Origin: Parus major
Lineage: Eukaryota > Chordata > Aves > Passeriformes > Paridae
NCBI RefSeq assembly: GCF_001522545.3
Contig: NC_031773.1
Location: 44,498,786 to 44,562,785 of the forward strand
Length of the DNA stretch: 64,000 bases
Direction: 5' to 3'
The translations under genes were made by a program, and so were the position numbers. The stretch's first letter is position 1, and every line of letters begins with the position of its first letter. Positions 37,501-50,358 of this stretch are shown here, piece after piece. Below the pieces are notes generated by a model. It was not told where the DNA came from. It did not search any database and saw nothing but the letters and a program-made list of their open reading frames with translations.

Positions 37501-39959
37501 ATATCCAATTAAAATTCTGCCCTAATTAAGTACTTATATTTTAATGTTTTTCAGCTCTTGGAGGAGGGAGGATATTAACAGCTTTGGAGGAAAACCACTT
37601 TGCCAAAACTGCAACCATATGGCAGCAAACAGAAAAGGGCCAGTCTAAAAGATTTCATTCATGTTAAAAGAAAGTTTGACTTTTGAATTAATGTATTAGC
37701 TTTTATAGGCAGAACCACACTAGGGATGATGAAGGCTTCATGTCTCAGCAGTGGCAGTGGAACAGGTGGAAGAAAGAGAGAAAATCAAGCATGTAGCTTC
37801 AGGCAGTCAAGGGTTTTTCCCAATTTCAATTTTGTTACAGCTGTACAGGGTGCAACATGAATCCTTACTTCTCAGTCAGCTTTTCTGGATGTGGCCCCAC
37901 CTGACTCCATCTTTTCCTAAGCTGGTGGTCACATCTACTTTATTTTCCCGATCTTTGTGCTCAAAGTAATTTCCCTCACAAACCTGAAAAGATTTCTTAA
38001 ATTTTTCCCCATACTGCAAAGGAGAAATCATCAATAATAGCCTTGGTCATATCAGTAGAGAGAAGGTAAATAAACAAAGGAAATAACTTTTGTATGACTG
38101 TCTACAACTTTCATCCTGAAATGGAAGATTTGAGAAAGAACACTACAAAATGCATTCTAATTCAGTGCTCTGTGACCTACTGTCAGTCCCTGGCATTAAA
38201 TTTGGACAACATGACATTGCAACACAAATATACAGTGGGCACATCGAGAAGCAATAAAGTCTTGCTTGTACAAAAACTAGACATAAAGTGGAGTTGTAGG
38301 TTTTTTTCTGAATACAGAACAATGCAGTGCAGTCCTGCTTTTAAATGAGATACAGATAGTGCAGTCAACTTAGACATAGACTTCAGTGTTCCAGAGTCCT
38401 TCTGGTTTCAAAGAAGCCCTAAAAGACCCAACTCATGAGTCTCTCTGAAGCTCTACACATGAGGATACATACTGCTAAAGTAAATATTCTGCACATTTGC
38501 TGGCTTCCTTGAAAATATTTTTTTTTCCATGTGGTATAATTCTGCTTCATATACCTTTTTCAGTAAAAAAGCAGCATTAATCTTTGAGAGGAAAGCACTC
38601 AGGCTGTGTTATCAAGCAAGATTTGTAGCCTTGATATTGAAATGAAGACATAGATGCTGCATATGGTGCTAGGATTAACTCCAAGCACAGGAAAAATCAC
38701 TGTTCTCACAAAAGGGCAATCCAAAACCCTGTAAAATACAATCTTCCTAAATGCAATTAGAATTTTGGTTATTTCAGCTGTAAGAAAAAGGCTTGACAGT
38801 ATATTTCAAAGTAAAATTTCAGATTAAGAAAATGAAGATAATTCAGTAAACTCTACCCTGTCTGTGTCTAGGTGGAACAAACTAGGAGAGCACTCAAGGG
38901 TAGGTACTTGCTCAGCTGACCAAAAATATCCTGACTTGTATACACACAGCAACTGTTTAGTGCATTTATGGACAGCATCCAAAATAGAATTTATGATTAG
39001 TAGAATTATAAAACTCTAAATCACCCTCCATGTGCTAGAACATATTTGACAGAAGTCTCTATCAAAAAAACTAAAATGATTGTTGACTATTTTGATGTGG
39101 AATTGTGACTTTCAAAAAATTATTTTCTTACTCATTATTTTAACTGCTCTGATTTTATACAATTCTAGCTTTAATCATGATGATGATATGATATCCATTA
39201 CCCATTTTATTTTGGGTTTTTAAAGTAGATTATTTTTTGATTATTCCCTTCCAAGTGATTTGCAAATGTAAGTAAACCCTGAGTCACACACCTGAAAACA
39301 ACTACCAAGCTCCTACTAACACAGACTTACTGCCGTGTATGTCTTGAAAAACTTCTTATTGGAAAAAAAAAATGTTTATAATTAGGCAAAGAAAATATGA
39401 AATTGCATTGTTTCTTATTTTTATTTTACTTTCTAGATAGGTTCCTTCTGCATCATGTTATCACAGTAGTCACAGAATCATTACAAAATAGACTCAAACA
39501 GGCATAAACCAGTGATCTATTCCATTCTGATCAAGCCAAGATCACTTTTATACCAAACATTATTCTCTCTCATTCTGGCAACTATTCAAAAGTCTTGCAG
39601 ATGCTGCTGAATGTAACCAAAGTTATAATCTTCCTAATAATCTATTTGGATGCTTCCCTATATCACCTTTGTAATTTTGTCCTGTGGAGCAGAGGGAGAT
39701 TCATTTTAGGTAGTTTTAGACAGCTATATCTGAGGAGCTCCTGCAAGGCATCAGTGCCATTTTGCATGTTTCAGACATTTAGACATGATGAACAATAACA
39801 AAAAAGTGCCTGCTTATCTAAGTCAGCATTAATGGTTCAGTTGTGCTCAATGCAGTCTACACTCCAGAAGTCTGAATTTAGACATTACAAATAGGATTTA
39901 TCTGTATGACCCACCATTATTTTCATCAGGCTCAGGCTTTCTTAATTAATTTGCAGGAA

Positions 39960-40560
39960 AAACAGATGAGACAATGTCAAAACCCTAACTGAAATCTAAA
40001 TACCAGACATCTACTGTTTTTCCCTTACCTAATACTTCCTATCCAGTCCTAAAAGGGAGTTAGGTGGCTTTAATAGGTTTACTCTTGACAAATCCATATG
40101 GTTTATTACCTATTTCTTCTAGCTACTTAAAGTAGTATATCTGCTCCTTAACTTGCTTATTAATCGAAAATAATTCTCCACATTCTTCTTTCTTTCCTCT
40201 TTTAAAGATAAGTTCTATATTATTCTTATTTAGTCTTTTGGTACCTGATACACCCCTCATGAAATCTCACAGAAAGCCACTAATAGGCCTGGTTTGCATA
40301 CAGTTAAGCAACCTAACCTATAGAGTCTGTTCTTTCCTTATCTACAACTGATGTTTTAGCTCTAGGATTAACTGTGCATGTCATATGTTCACCAACAATG
40401 TTTACAGCAAACTCATGCAATAAAAAAAAATCACTGTGTGCTTTTCCCTTCTCTGCACCTACTCCAAGCACCTTTTCCTTTCCTCCAGTAGCTCTCTTAG
40501 CTATTGAATATTTCTTTGTTCTTCTTCTACCTATTAATGTACTAATAAAGTTATATTAAA
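39960..40560 (-). repeat. Old CR1-like LINE reverse-transcriptase remnant, antisense
   Basis: The plus strand follows, in order, antisense words of an old amniote CR1-like reverse transcriptase: an 'aaaccctaactgaaatctaaatacc' segment near 39980, 'cttgacaaatccatatggtt' near 40084-40103 (usual form: TTGACAAATCCATGCTGGCT), 'cttttaaagataagttctatatt' near 40199-40221, 'tcatgaaatctcacagaaagcca' near 40258-40280, and 'ctacctattaatgtactaataaag' near 40528-40551. Each word is degraded, but the collinear order supports the call. It may extend in both directions (about 39470-41300), where I could not confirm it. It predates the CR1 copies elsewhere in the window. Confidence 0.5.
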
Positions 40561-43481
40561 TCTAATAGTTACATTAAATCACTGAGTGCTTTGGCACTTC
40601 TGACATGTCTATACACACGTGTGTTATTCCACCATGTTTAGCAGAGAAATTTTCCTCATTTTGACTAAGCTGGAAGAAGAGATGAAAATTTAGCTCAGCT
40701 GGTCTTTTACACTTTCTTTTCTTCACATTGGTGAAGATTGTACTATGATCTTTAGTAGATTTCTGTTGAAAACCACACAGACTTGTCTTGAACCTGTGCC
40801 CTATATATTTCTTAAAATAAAATCTCTGAATTTGTTGACATCCTACCTTCTTCAGCTTTTTTCTTTTTTCCTGGGCAGTCTGTCAATGTAATTTTTTACA
40901 CAAAAATGGCAACTAAAACCCCAATTACTATCATGTCCAGTATCTTTGGAAAAGTATCAAGAACAAATAAAGTCTTTACTGCTTCCCTGGACACGAAGAG
41001 ATATTTAAGAGCTCTATCTAGTCCTATTTTTGAGATCTGAAAGCAACTGTTTTTGAAATACAAGCCAGAAGTTCCTCTCTTCTTCCCTTTTTCTACTATT
41101 GTGATATTTAGGATAAAGTACCTACAATGTCAGTTTTGTTGTAATATCCAATTATCATTTTTCTCATTAACTCTTCAGTTAATTCTTCTCTGTCCCTCTT
41201 TCTTCTACCATTAGCATGCAAACAGCAAAGATACCTTGCAAACTGACCCATGACTTTCTCTAGTCACTTCCTTAATCTTGTTTTAAATAATCCCAGGGAG
41301 AAGACCTATGTTCAAGTTGCCTTATTTAAGATTGTGATTTTTGCTCTTTCCAAATGGTTCTCATTTTAAACTTCTCTTGGGAGAGAGGAGAGTTACATTG
41401 AGGGTGTATCTGACTGATGCTAGACTTGGACATGAGATGAGAGAATATTATCTTGGATCTTCAACTTCTTTATTCACTGCCACAGAGCCTGATAAGAACT
41501 TTTGATTTTCCAGGATAATTCTTAGCAGTACCATTATTACTCTTTATCCTATGCTAATGAGTGGTGCAAATCTTTGTAATTTGGCAAAATGTGACTCTTT
41601 GAAGAAACACATCAGCCATAATTTAAGTGCCAGGTGTTGCAGATATTTCCACAACACCTTGAGTAGAAGATCACAGCAGCCAGCCACACCTTTTGTTTCC
41701 TCTTGGTAATAGGGGGTGTTTTATTCCTTGGGCTAGTGTTTGGGGGTTTTGGCAAGAGTTATCAAGAGTTGTTCTTACACGCTTCCTGATCAGAACTCCT
41801 GCTTTAATTTGCCAGAGAACATCAAAAATCATCTTCTTCTCTGTAGTTTTAAGTTTGCTCCTCCAGTACCTGTACTGCTACCAAACAGAAAGCTCTGCTT
41901 TAATTTTTTTGTTCCTGAATGCATACTGTGGATGAAGTCCTCATGACCATACTCGATTTTGAATCTTTCATCTTACTGCTCCTCTAATTGCTTCTTAAGA
42001 GATTTCCCCGGAGATCTAAGAGAAGTCTTTCCAGATATCACCAGCAGGAAAATATAGGCCAAAGTTCTGGCAAGTCCATTCAAGAATTTCATCACAAGAT
42101 TTCATCATTGTCTAATTTTAAATATAGCTGTTTCATTATGAGCCTATTTCCTCTCAAATATTTTTCACTGAGAATGAGATAATATGTAGTACAAAAAGCT
42201 CTTAATGTTCATGATTGACAGAGTATTTGTGTTTGAATTTAACATATTTTTGCTATTATTAGAAGTTCATGAAAACACTGAAGAATAATATGAAGTGCAA
42301 GACTAAGCAAACACTAAAATGAAGGATTCCATAGGAAGCTACATTTGCTCTTCAGTATTATCAAGATTTTTGCTACTTGATAAAAAGTTACTGGACAAGT
42401 GAAGTTCCCTTAATACAGTGCTCAATAATCCAGATGCTTGCAGTTCAACGGTAGAAGTTTCTTTGACATACACTCTCTGAACATTAAAAACATTATTTTA
42501 AAGCTTTACTGGATAAGCTTTACCCACATATATTCAAGCAAAAACTAAAATCCCTCATATTTATGCATAAACTGATGAAGTATTTCAAAATTACATTATC
42601 TGATACCATACTACTTAATGTTTATTCCTAAGCATAGGCCAGATCTTTACCTTTGGCTGTGTTATATTTAAGGTGAAGCCTGCTAGCAGTGAGAAGTAAG
42701 AACTACTTATTTCTTCCAAGATAACCTGTTACTTGGTTATTATTTAGACAATAAAAAATAATATACTTGAAGTATAGTATGTTTGATGCACATAATGCAT
42801 TTGATTCAATAATAGTTCCTTTTGCTTTTCTGCCTAAATTGTGTTTGACTGAATCTGGAAATGGCCAAAAGGAATGAAAACTGGAAGACATACATGTGAA
42901 GCTGCATATATTCAGGCCTATAGGAGAAAGATAAGTCTTTATTGAAAGCTGCATGTAAAGCACACCTGGTAAAATTTAAGGAAACATAGCTGTATTTTGA
43001 ATGATCATAGTTTGATGTCTTAGTTAAGAGCAAAGTCAAACTATTATCCTAAACTAGCTGAAGACTGTTAAGGATTTGACAGAAAAGAAAAAAATGCTGG
43101 TGTTCAGAAAGCTGCACACTGAATAGAAAGTAAGTTGGAACTCAATGTCCGCTCTGGGAAAAGAAGCAAAGAAAAGACTAGGCCTCCTATCACCTGCAAG
43201 AGTTGAAACACCAAATGTCGTATTTCCATCAAGAAAAATAAGGTATGCAGTAGAAACACAAAATGGCTGATGACAAGAGTTGTGAAGTATTTTTTGATCC
43301 TAAAAAAAAGTAGAAAATGAAAAGCAGTGGTCAGTCATAGGGACAGAGTAGTACTTACACATCACTGAGTTATGGAAATTGTCAAACATATACTGTTGCT
43401 ATTGTCTCCATTTCATAGCTCTTACTTGCTCTGCAGCTTCTTACCCTACACCCAATTTTGCCTTTGGTGCCTTTATGCTAC

Positions 43482-43949
43482 TGTGGGAAGCTCACCCTGG
43501 CTGGATGCCAGATGTTCAGCAAGCCACTCCATCACTGCCCTCCTCAGCAGGACAGGGCAGGGGAGAAAATAGGATGTAAAAAAAAAAAGCCTCTTGGGTC
43601 AAGATAAAGGCAGTTTAATACAGCAAAAGAAAATGCCTGTGCAAAACCAAAGGAAAACAAAAGGTTTATTTTCTACTGCCTATCAGCTGGTGATATGCAG
43701 CCTCCCCCTCCTTTTTCTTAGCTTTTATTGCTGAACAGCCCTGTGTGGTATGGAGTATTCCTTGCAGCTTGAGCCAGCTATCCTGGGTATGTCCCCTCCC
43801 AAGATCTTGCCCACCGTCCACCCACTGGTAAAGGGGGAATGTTGGAGAGCCTGGGTGCTGAGTGAGCACAGGGTGTTTGACAGGTGAACATCTTTCTAGC
43901 TACCAAGACTGCTGTGGGAGATAATTCCATCTCCAGCAGACCTGGTACA
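43482..43949 (+). mobile_element. Solo LTR of a passerine-type endogenous retrovirus, 468 bases
   Basis: It begins TGTGGGAAGCTCACCCTGGC, continuing TGGATGCCAG, and ends CCTGGTACA, giving TG...CA ends. Internal words such as 'cctcagcaggacagggcagggg', 'ttctactgcctatcagct', 'cagcttttattgctgaac' and 'tgtcccctcccaagatctt' match the common passerine LTR that starts TGTGGTGGGTTGACCCTGGC. Flanks gctac and actac differ at one base and may be a worn 5-base target duplication. No internal retroviral genes adjoin it. It lies antisense to ANKS1B. The overlapping open frames at 43372-43579 and 43666-43869 are not genes. Confidence 0.8.
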
Positions 43950-45086
43950 ACTACCACAATAACATCTAAGAAACAGAAAATCCTGAATTATTTATAATAT
44001 CTTCAGAAATTATTCACTATCTCCTAATGTAGAGTTTGTCTACGAACAGTTCTGTTTTCCAATGCTGCAAGTTGCAGAAAGACCAGTTGCCAGAACAACA
44101 TGCCTAGCACATTTTGTGATATTTCCCCTTACTCTTTTTAGAAAAAAAAAATAAGCTGAGTCTGCTTGTTTTATCTGCAATTATATTTGCATTCAAATCA
44201 GTTATTTTCTCTTTATCCCAGATCCCCTTTTCACTGCAAGCTACTGTTAAAATAGCTGTGCCAATTATATTTAATTGATAAGACACAGTTTCATCCTGTA
44301 TATATATGTAACAAAATGGACAGTTGTTCAAATATATCCTTTTCCAAATTTTAAGTGATAAAGTACATAAAATCCTGCCCTATATATCAACCCAATGCAA
44401 TTTTTAGCAGGAATGTACCAGTACAGGTGAGTTAACACAGCTTTGCCTCAGAACTAAATTATTTGGACATGCAAGTCAGTTTTCCCTCCATGACTTAAGC
44501 AGGAGACATAATAAAATGCTTTAAAAATTTTTATCAGCACAGTTGCACAGGTTTATGCTGACAGACCAACAGGCTACGCATGACACAGGGTTCTTAGAAT
44601 TCTCCATGGTAGGGGAAGTTTTCAAATTTTCCCATCATTGCTAACACCAGTCACTGTCTGTCAGCAACATTTTCAGCCCTGTGCCAAATATTTCTTCGAA
44701 GCAGCATTATATAATATTTTAAAAAGTGTCAGCAGTTATTGGATTATATATACTCAGAGTTCCATCATTCCAAACAAATCGTCATCTGGAAAAGACTGTA
44801 AAATACCCCCCTTGAAGAAAGGCTTCAATACAAAGACATTAATGAAGTATTTTTTTCTGGTAAGATTTCAAAACAACATTAATGACTCCAAGATGCTATT
44901 TAAAGCAACAGCTCCAGGACACTGGGCCTAATGCATCTCTAACAGTAAACAACATAGATTCTGTTCATGGTTATTCAAATATCTACAAATTATTTCAGCA
45001 CAGTGGGTTACTAGCAATTTCTTATCCACAGTTTTCTTATAGACAATTAAATAAAAATTAAACAATAGTTGGTTGTTTTTCCTTAC

Positions 45087-45159
45087 TTGTAGCGTGATCT
45101 TTCATCTCACCCAGTCCAGTATTAATTCCAGCATCTATTGAACTCATGATTTTATCAAT
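45087..45159 (-). CDS. ANKS1B: ANKS1B small internal exon (IDKIMSSID segment)
   Basis: This 73-base exon is too short to stand out as an open frame. It encodes IDKIMSSIDAGINTGLGEMK, then DHAT, plus the first base of a split codon. The acceptor is cttttgtag just before 45159 and the donor is gtaagg starting at 45086. Phase 0 entry fits the end of the 47 kb exon (...EWEE), and phase 1 exit (a single A) joins GA at the start of the 24 kb exon to make Arg. Known ANKS1B has IDKIMSSIDVGIN directly after SEWEE and an R-P-R-C junction directly after this segment, so order and phase both agree. The second half (GLGEMKDHAT) diverges from the mammalian sequence. It forms the approach to SAM1, probably a short helix. 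The intron separating it from the 47 kb exon is 1,924 bases. Confidence 0.93.
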
Positions 45160-47083
45160 CTACAAAAGAGACAACAGTGAAACAATTGAGGGATCCCATC
45201 TTCAGATTATTTTATAATCTATAAACTATTATAACTATTTTATTTTAGTTTTTCATGCATAGATTCATGGCATTATTACTCTCATCAGGAAAACAACAAT
45301 CAAAATTGTAAAAACACATAAATCAAAGGTAGACAATTAATTTCTCCACTTTGATTTTTATTTTGCAATATTTATATGCCAGCAAAAACTAAAGCTAGCA
45401 TTTCTTTTTCCATGGCAGAGTTCCTTACATACTGATGGCTCTGTTCATCTAGCTATAACCACTAGTGGTTATACTAGATTAAACTAGTGGTTTGTATAAG
45501 CATTAATATTAATGAATAAAATATATTTTCTTGTACGTTCTAAAGTATTTTAAATACACACAATGAAATCAATTGTTCAATAAATATTTCCAGAGAATTT
45601 CCTAGCCCTCTTTTTTTTCCTACCTGCCCCAAGCGGACTAAATAGGTATGAAACAGTGGTGTCCTCACATAAGACAGAACAACATTCTCTGTGAAACAAC
45701 ATTGCACTTATCCCAAAACTTACACACATTTCTGAGGTACATTGAACTTACTAGGTCAAAACCACTGTATCTATTTTATTTTCTGTAAGAACAGGACAAA
45801 CCAAAACATGAATCAAAAGGTTGCTGTGGACTAAGAAGGTAGACAAAGAGAAACACACTTTACTAAGCTCAATATTAGAACTAGTAGGAAAAGTATGTAT
45901 TAGCCACTGGTGACAGGAGAAAGTCTAGAAATTATGACAGAATCTGCAGATTGAGCAGTCATATTATATATATGGAACTTTTTTTACTCTTAAGATCAAA
46001 CCTCGATGTAAAAAGGCAAACCTGGACCTGACTCTAAGCAGGATTTTATTATAGTATATCCAAGCTGTAAAGATTAAAACCTGAGTAAAAAAAACTTAGT
46101 ACATCTCCTCTGAGAGAGTATCTCCTCTACAATGAAAAGTGCCTTAAAATGCCCTATCAAATCAGACATTTAGGCTAGCTTGAAACATTTTCCTAGAAAA
46201 ATAACCAACCACATAATCAAACTCTGGGTTCTTTTTGAACATAATAGCACCCTGGAGATAGATGTATTTCCCCACTGTGGTAGTTTTAAAGAGAAAAGCT
46301 CACTTCTCTGTAGGAGCAGTAAAGATCTAAACATTTCACACTCTTAATTTACCTCAATGAGATGGGTACTTCTGTGTCTATGAAGAATCATTTACATTCT
46401 TAAAATTCAGCACAGGAAAAAAAAAGTTAAACATAGGGTGTCTAAAATCGAATTTAAATTGAATTCTAAACCTAAAATAAAGTCTCTCATATGAGCAAGC
46501 ATGTGCACTACAAATTCAGTGTGGACATTTCTGTTAGTAGTCCTGAATTCATTGCAGCTAGGAGTATTCCCACTTCACACAGCAGCCAGGTATGTGCCAA
46601 GCATTTTGTACACAGGCTACATACTAGTTAGAGGATAAGATGCATAAGGAGGGTTTGTAGAATGCCCAATGAATGCTCTATTATTACCATTTTCTCCTGG
46701 CTCTTGCTGATGTGGCACTGCCATGGTGGAAATAATTAGCAAATATGTAAACAATAGGCACAGTTACTAAGGATTTTATTAATGTTATTATTGTCAGTGG
46801 TGAGGGCTTTAGTAGACAATAATTTCAGTGCCACAAAGAATTGCAGAATTACTTCTGGTTAACTTCATTCACTAGGGAAACAATAGACTTTATTGAGTGG
46901 GCAGCATTTGAACAGAAATGCTTTGCATTTTGTGCCAGCTGTTGAACTCCCTTGCAATACAATGTGACATTCTCTCTGAGGCTTTGAAGTGTGGAACAGT
47001 CACTTTTTATTTTGTCTTCAAAACTGAAAACCATAACAGTGTCTTCACAAGACCACAGTACTTAAAAATTGAAAAAAACTTAC
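45160..47083 (-). other. ANKS1B: ANKS1B intron between the linker exon and the 73-base exon
   Basis: This 1,924-base phase 0 intron runs from the gtaagt donor at 47083 to the cttttgtag acceptor ending at 45160. It is the shortest complete intron in the window. It is AT-rich, with a perfect 20-base palindrome at 45454-45473 about 300 bases from the small exon. I see no mobile element or RNA gene in it. Confidence 0.9.
45454..45473. repeat. Perfect 20-base palindrome
   Basis: TATAACCACTAGTGGTTATA is self-complementary over its whole length. A partial second copy (ACTAGTGGTTT) follows at about 45484-45494. Confidence 0.9.
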
Positions 47084-47664
47084 TTCTTCCCATTCTGATG
47101 TGAAGGAAGGTGTTCTCTCCGAATTCCCTTTGGAGCACTGTGGCTTTGGTGTGGGTTCACTCCAATTGCTTCTTGCTTTTTTATCATTTGGTGGATGGGT
47201 GATAAGATTAGAATCCGACTTTGAAACATTTTTGCACAAGTGCATTTCCAGCAAGGTCTTTGGTAAGGATCGTATTCTGCCCAGCGTGCACGCTCGCTCC
47301 ACAAATCCCCCAGTGGTAATAACCCATTGTTCACTTATCCTTGGCGCACCAACCAGGGTATGATTTTCTGCTGGTTTATTTTTAGTATGAAATATGGTTC
47401 TGTTTACAATTGGTGGCTTTTTTTTCTTAACAGGAGGATCAGAGCTGCTTTCTTTCCGTAACTGTATCTGCTGTGCTGCGCTCTTGCTCAAAATGCTTTT
47501 CTCCAGTGGCCCGCTGCACAGGTTTACTTTGCTGTACAGCTGGAGAGGATTTTCAGGTGGGTCACATGCAGGTGATGATCCATGAAGTAAACCTGCAAAC
47601 TGCTCAGCGGGGTGTCCTTCAGGAAGCTCACTTTCAGTGGATGTTTCACCCTGGCTACGTTGCT
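47084..47664 (-). CDS. ANKS1B: ANKS1B internal exon: linker between ankyrin repeats and SAM domains
   Basis: This exon encodes 193 complete codons, preceded by two bases that finish a codon split with the previous exon (phase 1 entry, phase 0 exit). The acceptor is a pyrimidine-rich tract ending in ttcag just before base 47664; the donor is gtaagt starting at 47083. The protein matches the ANKS1B linker as I know it: FAGLLHGSSPAC (residues 22-33), an RTIFH stretch (88-92), GGFVERACTLGRIRSLPK (118-135) and SERTPSFTSEWEE (181-193) are the conserved blocks. No folded domain is expected; it is Ser/Pro-rich and probably disordered. ANKS1B is a brain-enriched scaffold that binds PSD-95 and the APP intracellular tail. 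Residues 78-82 read VKKKK, more basic than the mammalian version. The open frame runs past both splice sites (to 47740 and 47045), but those tails are intron. Identity is confident; exact ends rest on splice consensus and phase. Confidence 0.95.
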
Positions 47665-48540
47665 CTGAAATGAGAGAGCACCTTGTAAACATAAAAGGGA
47701 GATATAATAGTGCAAACAACAGAACGCTTACTCCCCTCAAAATTAGTTTTTAATGCTGCACAGTACACTCTTACGTAAAGAAACATAAGACAATTATGCC
47801 ATGAACTGAATTATTATTTTCTTTAAAAAAAATATCTTAAATGTGTTTATTTTTTCCTAAAATATCTGCTAGTTGAAGAACAGCCACCAATGCTCAGTGC
47901 TATATATAAATTCCATGAAAAAACAAATTTATAAGATAAAATAGGACAGTGCTATTCCATCAACTTGATGATGTCTCTTTTAATTTGTTATTGAGTTGAA
48001 ATGAGCACAAATTGCACAGTTTAGTATGATGAATTAGGTAGTTAGTTTGTAGGTGGTAAAATACATGAAGAACCATTATTGTCAGGAGTATTCTTAGTAA
48101 TTTTTCTTTTTATAGGCATTATAATAATAGTGAATTTACACTCTGATGCCTTTTTACTGACAGTCTCTAAGGAATAGATCTAAGTGCTGCTTTTATTTTT
48201 GGGAACTTTTGAGAATAGTAATAGTAACCATTGGGAAAAGAGGGCACAAAATCAAGTCTTTTCAAATGTGCTTTATATGTAACTTAGTACATATGCACAC
48301 ACACAAAAAGAAAGCACAGAAAAATGGACTTTGGCAAGATTTAGAGTGGATTTTTAAAATTTTATAGCTCTTTTTTACACTTGTTGCTGAAAGAACTAGG
48401 AGGGTAAAAACTAAAGAGGCTTGCACTGCCTCACTTTAAGTCTTGGTGTGGTTAACATCCCTCTATCAACATGGCATTAAGTCAGAATGTTCTAGTCAGA
48501 ATAACTGTGTCCCTGCTAATGGTCACATCTCAATAACTAC

Positions 48541-48596
48541 TTCATTAAAAATAAATAAATTAATAACAATTAATAATTATTAATAAATAAATTAAT
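48541..48596. repeat. AT-rich AATAAAT-like tract
   Basis: Repeated AATAAATT and TTAATAAT words form a low-complexity, nearly G/C-free stretch. Confidence 0.75.
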
Positions 48597-50358
48597 CTCA
48601 TTTTTTCTAGAAGTTGTATGTTCTAGATTGACTCTAACTGTAGGACTGTGTGCACAGCAGTAGCTACCACAAGGCATCAAGCATAGCATCATGTACAAAG
48701 ATATTGAGCAGTTTTCTCCAATTAACTAAAATATCTGCTGGCAAAAAAAAGCCTCAATCAAATCTCAAAATATCCTTTCTAAAAGAAAACAGTGCTTGAC
48801 TTTATGAATGACAGAAGAAAGATTTTGGTGTGTACTTCAAAACTTCATCAACTCTTTTACTAGTCAGCAGCTCAAAAATATAAAATTAAATGTTTTTCTA
48901 TATATGATAAAATTCTAAGAACCTATAAACATATACTTTTCTTCTTTGAGAAACAACCAACTAGAATATACACTTCAGACATTTTGCAACCAAAAAGATG
49001 CGAGGTGTTATGGAGAAAGGTTAAATGTAGGACATGACAGAGCCTAAGGGATCAATAAACCCAGAAAAAATTGGTTTAGGGCAAAAATTCAGGGGAAAAG
49101 GAGGACATGGGGCATTCTCTCTTTGATTTCTGAAAGTTGCTGATTTATACATATGTCTGCAACTTTGAAGGTGAAGTCAAAATGAGCAATAAATTATGCA
49201 AATAATCACTGACTTGGGTGTTTTTCCTTTGCATGAAAAGCTCAGTAGCTGAGATTCTGCTCCAGATTAAGACACCTCATTTTTCTACATGGGTAAGAAG
49301 CATGTTAGCTCCCACCATAGTCAGAGATCAGATTAATAAAATGAGTGGAACCTCTCACTCCCTGTACTCTGTTAACTGGGCTAACTACACTGCCAGTGAC
49401 TTATGGGAAACAGCATTCAGCTTGTGTTCAGATACCTACATTTATACATCTTAGTCATGAATCCTATTTTGATGTTCCAGACAGGTATCTTATAGCTGTG
49501 TATTGAACTCATTGAGGAGACAAATATTTTTATCAGGACGAAGTAAAGCAGGAGGAAAAAATCAGGAAAAGGAAAAGCTTACAGAGACAGGATTGCAAGA
49601 ATTTCACTACTAACTTTGCTACATCTATGTTACAAAATAACACTGGCCAACAGCTATTAGGATCTGAAGGAATTACTAGGCTCATGTCCTTTAAATTACA
49701 CTCGCCTTCTCAAGACAGAGCTGGTCCACCCAAATAATTACTGGGAATGGTCTCAGGTCTCAGCTAAAACTTGCATTGTGCCTGGGCACCTTCTAGGTAA
49801 GTCTGTTCAGTATTGGCCAAAGACTGGCAAAACTCAAACTAAGAGTACAGACTGCCAGTGGCATCTCATGCCCTGATTTTGCTCAGTTTACTGCTGTAAA
49901 CAAAGTTCTTACTGAGAACTCCTATTCCCCTGTGGTCAGTAAATATATGTACTGACCACTAGAAAGTGTGTGTATCTCTTACTTTCCAGCAGTTTTGCAG
50001 TGACAGCATATCAAAACATTAATTCTGGATGTTTTGATAGTCAATGTGGCAGCAGCTTACCATGTATTCAAAGATTTCAAATATATTGTGTGAGCCTTTT
50101 GCAGCTTGATCTTTCACAACAGTTACTGTACTGTGCGCACATAAGTATATATATATTCTACTTTAGGCATAACTTTCATCTTTGAAATACCCACACAAAT
50201 ACTTCAAGAAAGTCAGAAAAAATTAAAACAGAAGTTGCTTGTGCACCCATTAGTCTTCTATAAGATCACTACTAGTTTTCAAACATAAATACCCTGTCTG
50301 TTTCACTCAGTGTTCAGAATGAAGTTTGCTTAATGAAGAAGCAGCTCCTCAGCATTTT

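Larger units (their letters stand above)
24288..45086 (-). other. ANKS1B: ANKS1B intron between the 73-base exon and the SAM1 exon
   Basis: This 20.8 kb intron is bounded by gtaagg (starting at 45086) and the cctcctacag acceptor (ending at 24288). In short isoforms its downstream 94 bases are coding. It contains the candidate promoter (24382-24900), hairpins at 26853-26880 and 33036-33057, the ATCT microsatellite (29591-29686), a 15-base tandem repeat (30667-30717), a TA-rich tract (34541-34580), an antisense LINE remnant (about 39960-40560) and a 468-base LTR (43482-43949). Between 35000 and 39900 I see only AT-rich unique sequence. Several small open frames at 27.5-28.0 kb and 36-38 kb have no recognisable product. 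Confidence 0.9.

Noticed and set aside
43372..43579. Two overlapping 66-codon frames
   Set aside because: They cross the LTR boundary at 43482 and have no family resemblance.
47665..47740. N-terminal extension of the 47 kb open frame, with a signal-peptide-like hydrophobic start
   Set aside because: It lies upstream of a strong acceptor; the conserved ANKS1B sequence begins at the splice site and the hydrophobic stretch is the pyrimidine-tract intron translated.
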